Shown here: piece by piece, positions 26,826-34,098 of the stretch
How the letters are laid out: each line of letters begins with the position of its first letter
Position numbering within the stretch: the stretch's first letter is position 1
Assembly: GCF_004358675.1 (NCBI RefSeq)
Contig: NZ_SMZO01000031.1
Location: forward strand, 1 to 42,721
DNA from: Meridianimarinicoccus aquatilis
GTDB lineage: Bacteria > Pseudomonadota > Alphaproteobacteria > Rhodobacterales > Rhodobacteraceae
Length of the DNA stretch: 42,721 nucleotides
Reading direction: 5' to 3'
Notes under the pieces: model-generated
Told to the model about the DNA's origin: nothing
Seen by the model: the letters and a program-made list of their open reading frames with translations, nothing else
Database searches by the model: none
Position numbers and translations under genes: made by a program

Positions 26826-27338
26826 TCAGCCGAGACCCTCTTCGGCAAGGCGGCTTTCGGTGGCGTCCGCATCCGCAAAACGCCCATACGGGCCGACTTT
26901 GATTCCCTCGCGCAGGATCTTCGCGGGATTGCCAGCCACCACACAGCCGGCAGGAACGGATTTGGTGACCACCGATCCCGCGCCCACGACGCAGTTATCG
27001 CCGATCTCAACACCGGGCAGGATCAGGCTGCGCCCGCCGATGAAGCAATTCTCGCCCACCCGTGTATGAAGATACAGCCCGCGGGTGCGGTCATGGCACA
27101 ACAGGCGGGATTCAAACGCGACATAGGACTGTTTGCCCACATGCACGCCTTTGGGAAAGGTTCTGTCGAATTTTGCCGAAAGCGAAAATTGCGCCGTCGG
27201 ATGCAAGTCCATCCCCCAGACGCGCGTGTAATAGGCGCGCAGCAGGTCAATGATGATGTTGCGCAAGCCCGAAAGGCGGTTCAGCCCGGTGCGGCGCACC
27301 TTGCGATAGGGCTGGGTCTGCGGGGCGCCCTCGGTCAT
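26826..27338 (-). CDS. Hexapeptide-repeat acetyltransferase (LbH, CatB/NodL-like)
   Basis: 170 aa from the ATG at 27338, which overlaps the stop of the upstream gene as ATGA and has GGAG eight bases before; the frame is open to 27416. The left-handed beta-helix repeats are plain: 'VHVGKQSYV', 'TRVGENCFIGGRSLILPG', 'VEIGDNCVVGAGSVVTK'. They end in the family's 'VPAGCVVAGNPAKILRE' acetyl-CoA-binding signature. It would O-acetylate a sugar in the cytoplasm. It is the last gene of the ACP-FkbH-MBOAT-SGNH-VOC operon. Serine transacetylase-type specificity is unlikely given the context. Confidence 0.87.
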   Translation of the reverse strand: MTEGAPQTQPYRKVRRTGLNRLSGLRNIIIDLLRAYYTRVWGMDLHPTAQFSLSAKFDRTFPKGVHVGKQSYVAFESRLLCHDRTRGLYLHTRVGENCFIGGRSLILPGVEIGDNCVVGAGSVVTKSVPAGCVVAGNPAKILREGIKVGPYGRFADADATESRLAEEGLG

Positions 27339-27763
27339 GCGTCTTTCTCCGGGCCAAGCGGCTGCACATATTCCACGATCACACCGCGGGTCGATACCGG
27401 GTGCAGGAAGTTGCACAGGAAGTTGCCCGCGCCCTGCACGGGTTCCGGCTCCAGCATGCGCACATCGCGGGTTGCGAATTCGGCCTGCAATCCGGCCAGA
27501 TCGGGGGTTTCGAATGCATAGTGATGCAAGCCCCCTGCCCCGCGGTTGAATTTCATCAGCGGCCCGCCCGTGGGCACCACCAGTTCAACGGCGGCCTGTC
27601 CGGCAGGCGCCTTGAGAAAGATGCACCAGCATTCAAAGGCAGGGACATAGCCGCGATAATCTTCGGCATGGTTGAACAGCGCCATATAAGCTTCGGCGGC
27701 CTCCATGTCGGGCTGGATCACGCCGACATGGTGCAATTTCGGAGTGTCGGTCAAAAGGGTCAT
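27335..27763 (-). CDS. VOC family protein (glyoxalase/methylmalonyl-CoA epimerase-like)
   Basis: 142 aa. Two beta-alpha-beta-beta-beta halves with the usual metal-ligand positions: 'LHHVGVI' (His), 'VELVVPT' (Glu), 'LHHYAFET' (His) and 'GVIVEYVQ' (Glu). This is the layout of methylmalonyl-CoA epimerase and related VOC proteins. It starts with an ATGA overlap to the SGNH gene upstream and ends with an ATGA overlap to the acetyltransferase, so translation is tightly coupled. Its substrate is unknown. In this setting it might act on the ACP- or CoA-bound acyl group, for example as an epimerase; that is inference only. Confidence 0.8.
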   Translation of the reverse strand: MTLLTDTPKLHHVGVIQPDMEAAEAYMALFNHAEDYRGYVPAFECWCIFLKAPAGQAAVELVVPTGGPLMKFNRGAGGLHHYAFETPDLAGLQAEFATRDVRMLEPEPVQGAGNFLCNFLHPVSTRGVIVEYVQPLGPEKDA

Positions 27764-28836
27764 CGGGCAGGCTCCAGAGTGTCGGCAATGCGGCGCGCGA
27801 ACCAGGGCGCCAAAAGGTCAATACCATGCTGCGAGGCGTGGGCCGCATCAAAATAATTCATCGGGGTTTCCCGCATGAAAGCCGCCGACCAGATCGGCGC
27901 GACGCTGCGCAGATAATCGGCATCAAGCGGTTCGTCATACCCATCATAAAAAGGCAGGAACACGAAGGCCATCTCGACCCCTTCGTCTTCCAGCAAACGG
28001 GCCATGTCCTGCAGATAGCTGCGTGACACACCAAATTCCGCCCAGGCCAGCGCGTCGGGCAGGACCGGCGGCGTGATTTCGCGGCGGCGCATGACGCTTT
28101 CTGCGGCCAGTTCGGCGGCGTGGCGCGGCGCGCTGCTCAGTTTGGCGGCTTCGATCTCTCTCCAGTTGGCATCGTTGAAATCGCGGTGATCCGGCGTCGG
28201 GCCGGGATAGGCATCTGGATCGAAGGCCGCGCGATAGCCGAACGCATCGGGCAACCGGCTGGCCAGAGCCAGTTCGATCTGCCGGAAGGGCAGCGCGGCA
28301 AGGTTCTCGGGCAAGGTGCGGTTGATGACCCAAGGCGCTGTCAGAACCTGACCGGCCGTGGCCAGATCGCCAAAGGCCTGATGTCCGTCGCGGGGCAAGG
28401 CTTCGACCATGCCCAGAACCACCAGCCTGATCTCGGGATGGGCGCGCAGGGCGTCGCGCAGCTTGGTCAGGCGAATATCCATCCCCGAAGCCGGTTCGGA
28501 AATATTGGCAACACGCAATTCAGGGCGGCCGATCTCGGCCAGCTCTGCTTCGATCGCGGCGGCATTGGCCCCCCGCGCCGTGCGCGATGATCCGATGAAC
28601 AGCACATCAATCGGCGTATTGTCATGATACAAGCGATCATACACCCAGCTAAGGCGGTCGAAGATCGTGCCTTTGAAGGATTGATAGCGGATATACGGAT
28701 CATGCGGCAGCGCCACGGACAGCACCATGCAGGCCGCAAAGGTCGCCGCGACCACGCCAAGGAACCGACCACGCCGCCGGGGCAGCGTGCCTGAGTGGGA
28801 AAGAGCGTCGGCGTGTGCGCCGGAATCGGATGCCAT
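27760..28836 (-). CDS. Membrane-anchored SGNH-fold protein, probable MBOAT partner (DltD/AlgJ-like role)
   Basis: 358 aa. One N-terminal membrane helix (about 24-43) with a periplasmic remainder. 'VLFIGSSRTARG' (Gly82-Ser83-Ser84) is the block I of SGNH hydrolase-like proteins. Near the end 'YFDAAHASQHG' places Asp330 and His333 as the DxxH pair, so a complete catalytic set is possible. It starts 9 nt after the MBOAT stop. In Dlt and alginate acetylation systems an MBOAT protein works with such an SGNH protein, which completes acyl transfer to the polymer outside the membrane. I infer the same here; sequence resemblance to DltD or AlgJ themselves is not obvious. Confidence 0.75.
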   Translation of the reverse strand: MASDSGAHADALSHSGTLPRRRGRFLGVVAATFAACMVLSVALPHDPYIRYQSFKGTIFDRLSWVYDRLYHDNTPIDVLFIGSSRTARGANAAAIEAELAEIGRPELRVANISEPASGMDIRLTKLRDALRAHPEIRLVVLGMVEALPRDGHQAFGDLATAGQVLTAPWVINRTLPENLAALPFRQIELALASRLPDAFGYRAAFDPDAYPGPTPDHRDFNDANWREIEAAKLSSAPRHAAELAAESVMRRREITPPVLPDALAWAEFGVSRSYLQDMARLLEDEGVEMAFVFLPFYDGYDEPLDADYLRSVAPIWSAAFMRETPMNYFDAAHASQHGIDLLAPWFARRIADTLEPAR

Positions 28837-28845
28837 GCGACCTGC

Positions 28846-30393
28846 CTAGAAGTTGAAATAGATGAATTCAGTCTGCCCGCGGCTGATGAACGCAACGCCA
28901 AGGAACAAGACCACCCCTGTGATCACCGCCCAAGGCAGGCTCGGCCGCCAGCGGAACGCGATTGTCGGCAACGCCACTGCCCGCCACTTTGCCCAGCCCA
29001 GGATCGGATGATACCGCCCCATGATCTGCTGTGTGTTGGGAAAGAAGGCGATCAGCGACACGGCCACCAGAATGAAGAGCATCGGTTCGGTCAGCGCCTC
29101 GGCGGCGTTGGCAGGCAGCACCGAAGGCAGCGCGGCCAGATCGGAAAACCGCATCATCCCGGCCCAGATCCGGATCGCATCGTCCACACCCTCGGCGCGG
29201 AACACCACATTGGCCGCGGCCACGCAGACCAGCGTCAGCAGATGGTAGAACACCATGTCGCGCGGTCCGGGCTTGTTCTTCTTGCGCCGCTTGCGCCGGT
29301 AGGTGCGCCAGAATTCGTTCACGGACAAATAGATGCCATGCATCCCGCCGAACACCACAAAGGTCCACGCCGCGCCGTGCCAGAAACCGATCACGAGGAA
29401 CAGCATGATTGTCGGCGCGGCCGTGGTCAGGGCGAACATCTGCCATTTGCCATAGCCACGTTCCGCCCCGAACCGGGTCAGCGGCACCACAAGCGGCTGG
29501 TGCATATAGGCGACGATGAACTGCTGCAGCGTGATATGCCAGCGCCGCCAGTATTCGATGATCGACGCGGCCCGCAGCGGGGAATGAAAGTTCGGCGGCA
29601 GCTTGATCCCGAACATCCGTGCCAGCCCAAGCGCCATATCCGAATAGCCTGAAAAGTCGAAATACAGCTGGATCGTATAACAGATCGCTGCCCGCCACGC
29701 CGCCAGCAGGCCGATCGTCTCGCCCCCTGCCGCCATGTCATAGACCGGCGTTGCAAAGGCCGCCGCGCTATCGGCAATCACGGTTTTCTTGAACAGCCCG
29801 ATGGCAAAGATCGCCAACCCCACGGTCAGGTTCGCTGTCGCAAAGCGCCCCAGCCGCCGGCCAAAGAACTGCGGCATCATTTCCTTGTAATGGACGATTG
29901 GCCCGGCGATCAGTTGGGGGAAGAAGATCACGAACGTGGCATAGCGCCAGACGCCGGTGGGCCGCACTTCGCCGCGCGCCACATCGACCAGAAAGGCGAT
30001 TTGCTGAAGCGTATAGAACGAAATCGCCAACGGCAGCAGAATCCGTTCCAGCGTATAGTTGGCCCCGGACACCGCATTCAGGTTGTCGACAAAGAAGTTG
30101 GCGTACTTGAAATAGAACAGCACCGCCACGTTGAGCACGATCCCCAACGCCATCAGGCTGGCTTGCCCGCGCCCGCGCAACCGTTCCAACCCCAGCCCGA
30201 CCGCATAGTTGGCCAGCATGGACGCAATCAGCAGCAGCACATAGGGCGGGTTCCAAACCGCGTAGAACACCAAAGATGCACTGACGAGGAACAGAAAGAT
30301 CCAGTCGCGCAACCCGGCCCGGATCAGCAGATAATAGCCTGCCAGAGTGAAGGGCAGGAACAGAAAAACAAACTCAAGTGAATTGAACAGCAC
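28846..30393 (-). CDS. MBOAT family O-acyltransferase (AlgI/DltB-like)
   Basis: 515 aa, about 11-12 membrane helices. The AlgI-like start 'MLFNSLEFVFLFLPFTLAGYYLL' is typical, as are 'VLFYFKYANFF', 'PLAISFYTLQQIAFLVDV', 'FPQLIAGPIVHYKEM' and 'FDFSGYSDMALG'. 'IEYWRRWHITL' leads into the re-entrant core, and the invariant MBOAT histidine is His339 in 'GFWHGAAW', with a second in 'GGMHGIY'. These proteins pass acyl groups across the membrane to extracellular polysaccharide. In this operon the carrier protein and FkbH-like enzyme upstream suggest what is passed. It lies 21 nt downstream of the FkbH-like gene. Confidence 0.93.
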   Translation of the reverse strand: MLFNSLEFVFLFLPFTLAGYYLLIRAGLRDWIFLFLVSASLVFYAVWNPPYVLLLIASMLANYAVGLGLERLRGRGQASLMALGIVLNVAVLFYFKYANFFVDNLNAVSGANYTLERILLPLAISFYTLQQIAFLVDVARGEVRPTGVWRYATFVIFFPQLIAGPIVHYKEMMPQFFGRRLGRFATANLTVGLAIFAIGLFKKTVIADSAAAFATPVYDMAAGGETIGLLAAWRAAICYTIQLYFDFSGYSDMALGLARMFGIKLPPNFHSPLRAASIIEYWRRWHITLQQFIVAYMHQPLVVPLTRFGAERGYGKWQMFALTTAAPTIMLFLVIGFWHGAAWTFVVFGGMHGIYLSVNEFWRTYRRKRRKKNKPGPRDMVFYHLLTLVCVAAANVVFRAEGVDDAIRIWAGMMRFSDLAALPSVLPANAAEALTEPMLFILVAVSLIAFFPNTQQIMGRYHPILGWAKWRAVALPTIAFRWRPSLPWAVITGVVLFLGVAFISRGQTEFIYFNF

Positions 30394-30414
30394 CGCCCGC
30401 CCTCGCTCAACGCG

Positions 30415-32337
30415 TCATGCGGGCACGGTGTCGTGCACGGTCACGGACATCGGCAAATCCGGCGCGTCAATATCTGACAGTTCCAGCGCCCACCGGGTGC
30501 CGCCTTCCCCAATGGATCCAACCTCTGTGAAACCCAGTTTGGCAAAATGTTCGGACACCATCGCGTTTTTCGGGCTGGGCAGGTAGTCGCCCACAAGGCG
30601 TTTGGCCCCTGCGGCGCGGGCCGCTTCCGCCACAACCGCCAGCGCGGCTTCTTCCACGCGGCGCTTCAGCACCCGGCAAGACATCAGCCACGTATCACAG
30701 ACCCATTCTTCGGGGCCCTTGCGGAAGATCACCACGGAAATCATCCCGTTATCGCCGAACTTGTCCGTCAGCCGGACCTGCAGCGTGAAAATGTCCGGGT
30801 CGGTTTCCATCGCGGCCACATCCGCTTCGGTATAGCGCCGGGTGGTCAGGTTGAACTGGTTGGACTTGTTGATCAACTGCGCGATGCGGGTGCGCCCGGT
30901 ACGATCGAACGGCGCCAGCGTGCAGACCATATCCAACGAGGCGAGATAGGAATCGTAATCGCCAATCGTTTCCATGGCCACGGCGCGTTGCGCGTTGGCG
31001 CGGTACTGTTCGGCGCGCTGTGCGTCATCCGCCGACAGGCCCACGGTTTCGAAATATCCGCCCTGCGCGATGGCCGCCGGATACCCGGCCGGATCGGCGC
31101 TCACCTCGGGGACATTCACCTGCGGCAGCATCTGCCGGACGCGTTCGCGTTCCGCCGGGTTGTCATCCAGGAAAACCAGGGCGTCGATGCCGATATTGAG
31201 CACCTTCGCGATATGGGCAAGGTTGGAAGCCTTGTCAGTCCAGTTGGCCACGAAAACGGCGATATCGTCGAGCCGCAGCGCCATATCCGGGTGCTTTTCG
31301 AAGGGCAGCTTTGCGGCCGCTTCTTCGTTCTTGGAACACACCGCAAGCACAACACCGCGTGCCTTCAGGCTCAGGGCGTACTGTTGCAGCGCAAGATACG
31401 CCTCTCCCGTGGCAGACCCCTGCCCGATGGCGATGCCTTCAACCCCATCATCGCCAATGATCCCGCCCCAGCAGGTATTGTCGAGATCAAGCACAAGGCA
31501 CTTCGCCGACCGTCCCCGGATCGCGCGCAGCACTTGGGCCAGCTTGTCGCCGTAAAGCGGCACGAATTCCAATGCGAAAGGTTGCTTGGCGCGCTGCCAC
31601 AGGGCCGCGTCGAACCAGCCCGACCGACCAGCCAGGGCCGCCAATGCATCGGCATCGAACAGCACTGCGGCATGCGTGTCGCACAGATCGGCCATGGCGG
31701 CATTGACCGCAGCCACTTGCGCGGCCAAGGCCCCTGGTGCGCGGCGGTCCATCTGCCCCGCCCATGGATCGGCAGGCAGGGGAATGGTCTGCAAGATCAC
31801 GGTTGCCCCGCGCGGGGCCCCTTCGACCAGGGCGCGCACGGTTGCCATCGCCCGGTCCACCGCGGCGCGGCCATCGTCCGGCGCGATGAACGATTGCGTC
31901 AGTCCCAGACTTTGCGCAGTTTCGGCCACCAGAACAATGTCGGCCGCAAAGGCATGCAGATCGCTGCTTGGGTCCATAACTTCGGCCATGGCTTGCCCGT
32001 AGGGCGGCACATAAGTGTCCACCAGAACACCGTGGCGCAGGGCGCTGGCCCGGATGGCCGGAGCAATATAATCGGTCGTGGCTTGCGACAAAAGCGCCAT
32101 CCGCACCCGGCTCAGCCCAGAGGCGGCGGTGGCTTGCGGGGCCGCTGCCGTCAGAACGCGGTCGGCCGCCGTCAGCTTGTCGATGTCGAGATCGTAAAGC
32201 AACAGGGCTGCCAGATCGGCCAAGGTGGCATCAGCACCAACCTCGGAGGCAGATGCCCTGATCGCCTTAAGACGGGCGCGAAAATCGGATGGCACAGGCC
32301 GCAGCCAAGGCAGCTTGCCCAAAGACAGGTCAGACAT
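30415..32337 (-). CDS. FkbH-like HAD-IIIC family protein (glyceryl loading onto ACP)
   Basis: 640 aa. An N-terminal region of about 270 residues (SGNH-like fold in relatives) is followed by the HAD domain 'VLDLDNTCWGGIIGDDG' with Asp284 and Asp286, then 'LAVCSKNEE' and 'LVFLDDNPAERERVR'. The C-terminal 170 residues are GNAT-like ('INKSNQFNLTTRRYTEADV', 'MSCRVLKRRVEE'). This is the full FkbH order. FkbH removes phosphate from 1,3-bisphosphoglycerate and loads the glyceryl group onto an acyl carrier protein. The ACP gene lies directly upstream (33-nt gap). The oxidising partners that turn glyceryl-ACP into methoxymalonyl-ACP are absent, so glyceryl may itself be the end product. Confidence 0.9.
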   Translation of the reverse strand: MSDLSLGKLPWLRPVPSDFRARLKAIRASASEVGADATLADLAALLLYDLDIDKLTAADRVLTAAAPQATAASGLSRVRMALLSQATTDYIAPAIRASALRHGVLVDTYVPPYGQAMAEVMDPSSDLHAFAADIVLVAETAQSLGLTQSFIAPDDGRAAVDRAMATVRALVEGAPRGATVILQTIPLPADPWAGQMDRRAPGALAAQVAAVNAAMADLCDTHAAVLFDADALAALAGRSGWFDAALWQRAKQPFALEFVPLYGDKLAQVLRAIRGRSAKCLVLDLDNTCWGGIIGDDGVEGIAIGQGSATGEAYLALQQYALSLKARGVVLAVCSKNEEAAAKLPFEKHPDMALRLDDIAVFVANWTDKASNLAHIAKVLNIGIDALVFLDDNPAERERVRQMLPQVNVPEVSADPAGYPAAIAQGGYFETVGLSADDAQRAEQYRANAQRAVAMETIGDYDSYLASLDMVCTLAPFDRTGRTRIAQLINKSNQFNLTTRRYTEADVAAMETDPDIFTLQVRLTDKFGDNGMISVVIFRKGPEEWVCDTWLMSCRVLKRRVEEAALAVVAEAARAAGAKRLVGDYLPSPKNAMVSEHFAKLGFTEVGSIGEGGTRWALELSDIDAPDLPMSVTVHDTVPA

Positions 32338-32370
32338 AACGGGAACCTCTTGCGAACGGAAAGCGGCCGC

Positions 32371-32613
32371 TCAGGCCGCCTTTGTCAGAACCAACGCGAC
32401 AATATCCCCAAACTGCTTGAGGCTTTCGATCTCGGCGTTGGAAAACTTGATGCCATAATGCCGCTCAATGGCGATAATAAGGCGCACATGGCTCAGGCTG
32501 TCCCATTCTTCGATGTCGTTGGCTGTGGTGCCATCTTCGAGTGTGACCTCATCGAGGTCCATTACGTCCTCGAAAATTTCAGTCAATTCCTGCGTGACGC
32601 TTGCTTTATCCAT
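32371..32613 (-). CDS. Acyl carrier protein
   Basis: 80 aa from the ATG at 32613; the frame is open to 32655 but family length and the helix start favour 32613. Acidic four-helix carrier with 'EEWDSLSHVRLI', where Ser39 is the phosphopantetheine site. It differs from fatty-acid ACP in having 'WDSLSH' rather than 'DSLDTVE', as in dedicated carriers that partner FkbH-like enzymes or DltC-type systems. First gene of the six-gene operon, so it is made together with its loader and the MBOAT transferase. A TGGCGG...TGCACAC element lies about 63-80 nt upstream. Confidence 0.9.
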   Translation of the reverse strand: MDKASVTQELTEIFEDVMDLDEVTLEDGTTANDIEEWDSLSHVRLIIAIERHYGIKFSNAEIESLKQFGDIVALVLTKAA

Positions 32614-32754
32614 GGTACGAAGGTTCGCTCGTAAAAAAAGTGGAGACGGGCACATTGCCCGCCTTTAAGCTGTTGTGGCGGCAAATATTGCACACGGCAA
32701 GGGCTGCTGTTGTCGCGCAAGGGGGCCTGACGGCACCCTGCAACGGCAAAGGCA

Positions 32755-32988
32755 TCACTCGCCGGGCTTGGTTTCACCGGGTGCGGGCGTGTTTGCAGCC
32801 TTGCGTTTACGCAGCAGGCGCTTGACCGGGTACCAAACAAATCCAACGATTGCGAAGAACACGGCAGCCAACAAGGCCAAGGCGGCACCGATGGCAGATA
32901 TCCCTGCGCCGGGGCCGATATAGGCCTGCGCCAAGCTTGGGGCGAGAATCGCCAAGGCAACGACCGGAAGGGCGTGGCGAGTTTTCAT
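32755..32988 (-). CDS. Small membrane protein with signal peptide, unknown function
   Basis: 77 aa from the ATG at 32988 (GAGG seven bases upstream). A signal peptide ('ALPVVALAILAPSLAQA') is followed by 'YIGPGAGISAIGAALALL', one membrane helix, and a basic tail ('WYPVKRLLRKRKA'). Small proteins with this YIGPGAG start are, to my knowledge, common beside polysaccharide and MBOAT genes, but their job is not known. It is on the same strand as the ACP operon, 141 nt upstream of it, and faces the sulfotransferase at 33262 across a 273-nt gap that I could not assign a clear promoter. Confidence 0.7.
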   Translation of the reverse strand: MKTRHALPVVALAILAPSLAQAYIGPGAGISAIGAALALLAAVFFAIVGFVWYPVKRLLRKRKAANTPAPGETKPGE

Positions 32989-33261
32989 GAACAGACCTCT
33001 CATGCTCTATACTTAGGACAGGCGCCCCGCGGGCGGGACGATCAATTTATAGGCTCATGTGCCCAGAATTGCACCCGGTTATTCCGGCCCTTCTCGACAT
33101 CCATGATACAATCGCGGCATGTAGGGCACAGGCCAGCCCTTTCGGGTACGGCGCAGACCTGCGTCAGAACGCTTTCGCTGGCAAGGGTCTATGAGTATTT
33201 ATAGTTGCGCGGGTCCACCTGATACGGTGGCGAAGCAGAAGTAACGCGGAGGTTTCACGCC

Positions 33262-34029
33262 ATGCCCATTTTCCGGGCGAACGACAAACTTGCCCTTTAT
33301 GCCCATGTGCCAAAATGTGGCGGGTCAGCGGTGTCTTGGTATCTGACGGAACGCTTCGGGCTGCTTGCTTTTCATGACAACCAGTTCACACGGCATGATC
33401 CCCGCGGCGTCTGGTCACGCACATCGCCCCAGCATATCGACCGCGTCAGCCTTGGCCGATTGTTTCCAGAAGGTTTTTTCGATGCCTGCTTCACCATTGT
33501 GCGCCACCCTGTGGATCGCATCGTGAGCGCGTATCACTTCCAGTTGGAAGTCGAAAACTGCATCCCCGGAAACCTGCCCTTCACCGAATGGCTGGAAGAC
33601 CTTCCTGAACGGTCCGCGGAAAACCTGTTCGCCTTCGATAACCATGTTCGCCCCATGGATGACATCGTACCCGAAGGCGCCGCCGTCTTTCACATGGAAC
33701 ACGGGCTTGATCCGTTGGTGCCCTGGTTCGATGCACTGACCGGCGACTGTTCCGGGCCGCGCGCCTTCCCGCGAATCAACGAGCGCGGGAATTATGCCAA
33801 GGTCAGCGGTGAACGCACCCGGCCAAGCGAATGGGACATCGCGCGGATCGCAGAAATCTATGCCCGCGATTTTGACAGGTTCGGGTATGCGCCAGATCGC
33901 AAGGCGCCGATCGCGCCTGCGCCCACGCTGACGGCAACGCAAATATCGGAACGGGACGCAGAATTGCAGAAATTCAACAGTCCCATGGCCCGGCTGAGTC
34001 GCAAGCTGCGCCGCAAACTGGGCGCCTGA
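33262..34029 (+). CDS. Sulfotransferase family 2-like protein
   Basis: 255 aa; GGAGG nine bases before the ATG. 'YAHVPKCGGSAVSWYL' (residues 13-28) is the PAPS loop of the HNK-1/chondroitin-type sulfotransferase_2 group, with Lys18. 'FTIVRHPVDRIVSAYHF' supplies the 3'-phosphate-binding Arg and Ser. The family is known for sulfating carbohydrates, which fits the locus. The C-terminus is basic ('LSRKLRRKLGA'). No membrane segment, so it should work in the cytoplasm. It is followed after 69 nt by the OafA-type acyltransferase on the same strand. Confidence 0.85.
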   Translation: MPIFRANDKLALYAHVPKCGGSAVSWYLTERFGLLAFHDNQFTRHDPRGVWSRTSPQHIDRVSLGRLFPEGFFDACFTIVRHPVDRIVSAYHFQLEVENCIPGNLPFTEWLEDLPERSAENLFAFDNHVRPMDDIVPEGAAVFHMEHGLDPLVPWFDALTGDCSGPRAFPRINERGNYAKVSGERTRPSEWDIARIAEIYARDFDRFGYAPDRKAPIAPAPTLTATQISERDAELQKFNSPMARLSRKLRRKLGA

Positions 34030-34098
34030 GGCCGTAGCAACGCCTCCTTCCGACACCAGCGCATTCGGTTGACGCCACTAGCGAGAGTTGATGATTAC

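Noticed and set aside
30547-32634. 695-aa open frame on the plus strand
   Set aside because: It lies fully antisense to the FkbH-like gene and ACP, which have clear family motifs; long antisense frames are expected in GC-rich DNA and this one has no recognisable domain.
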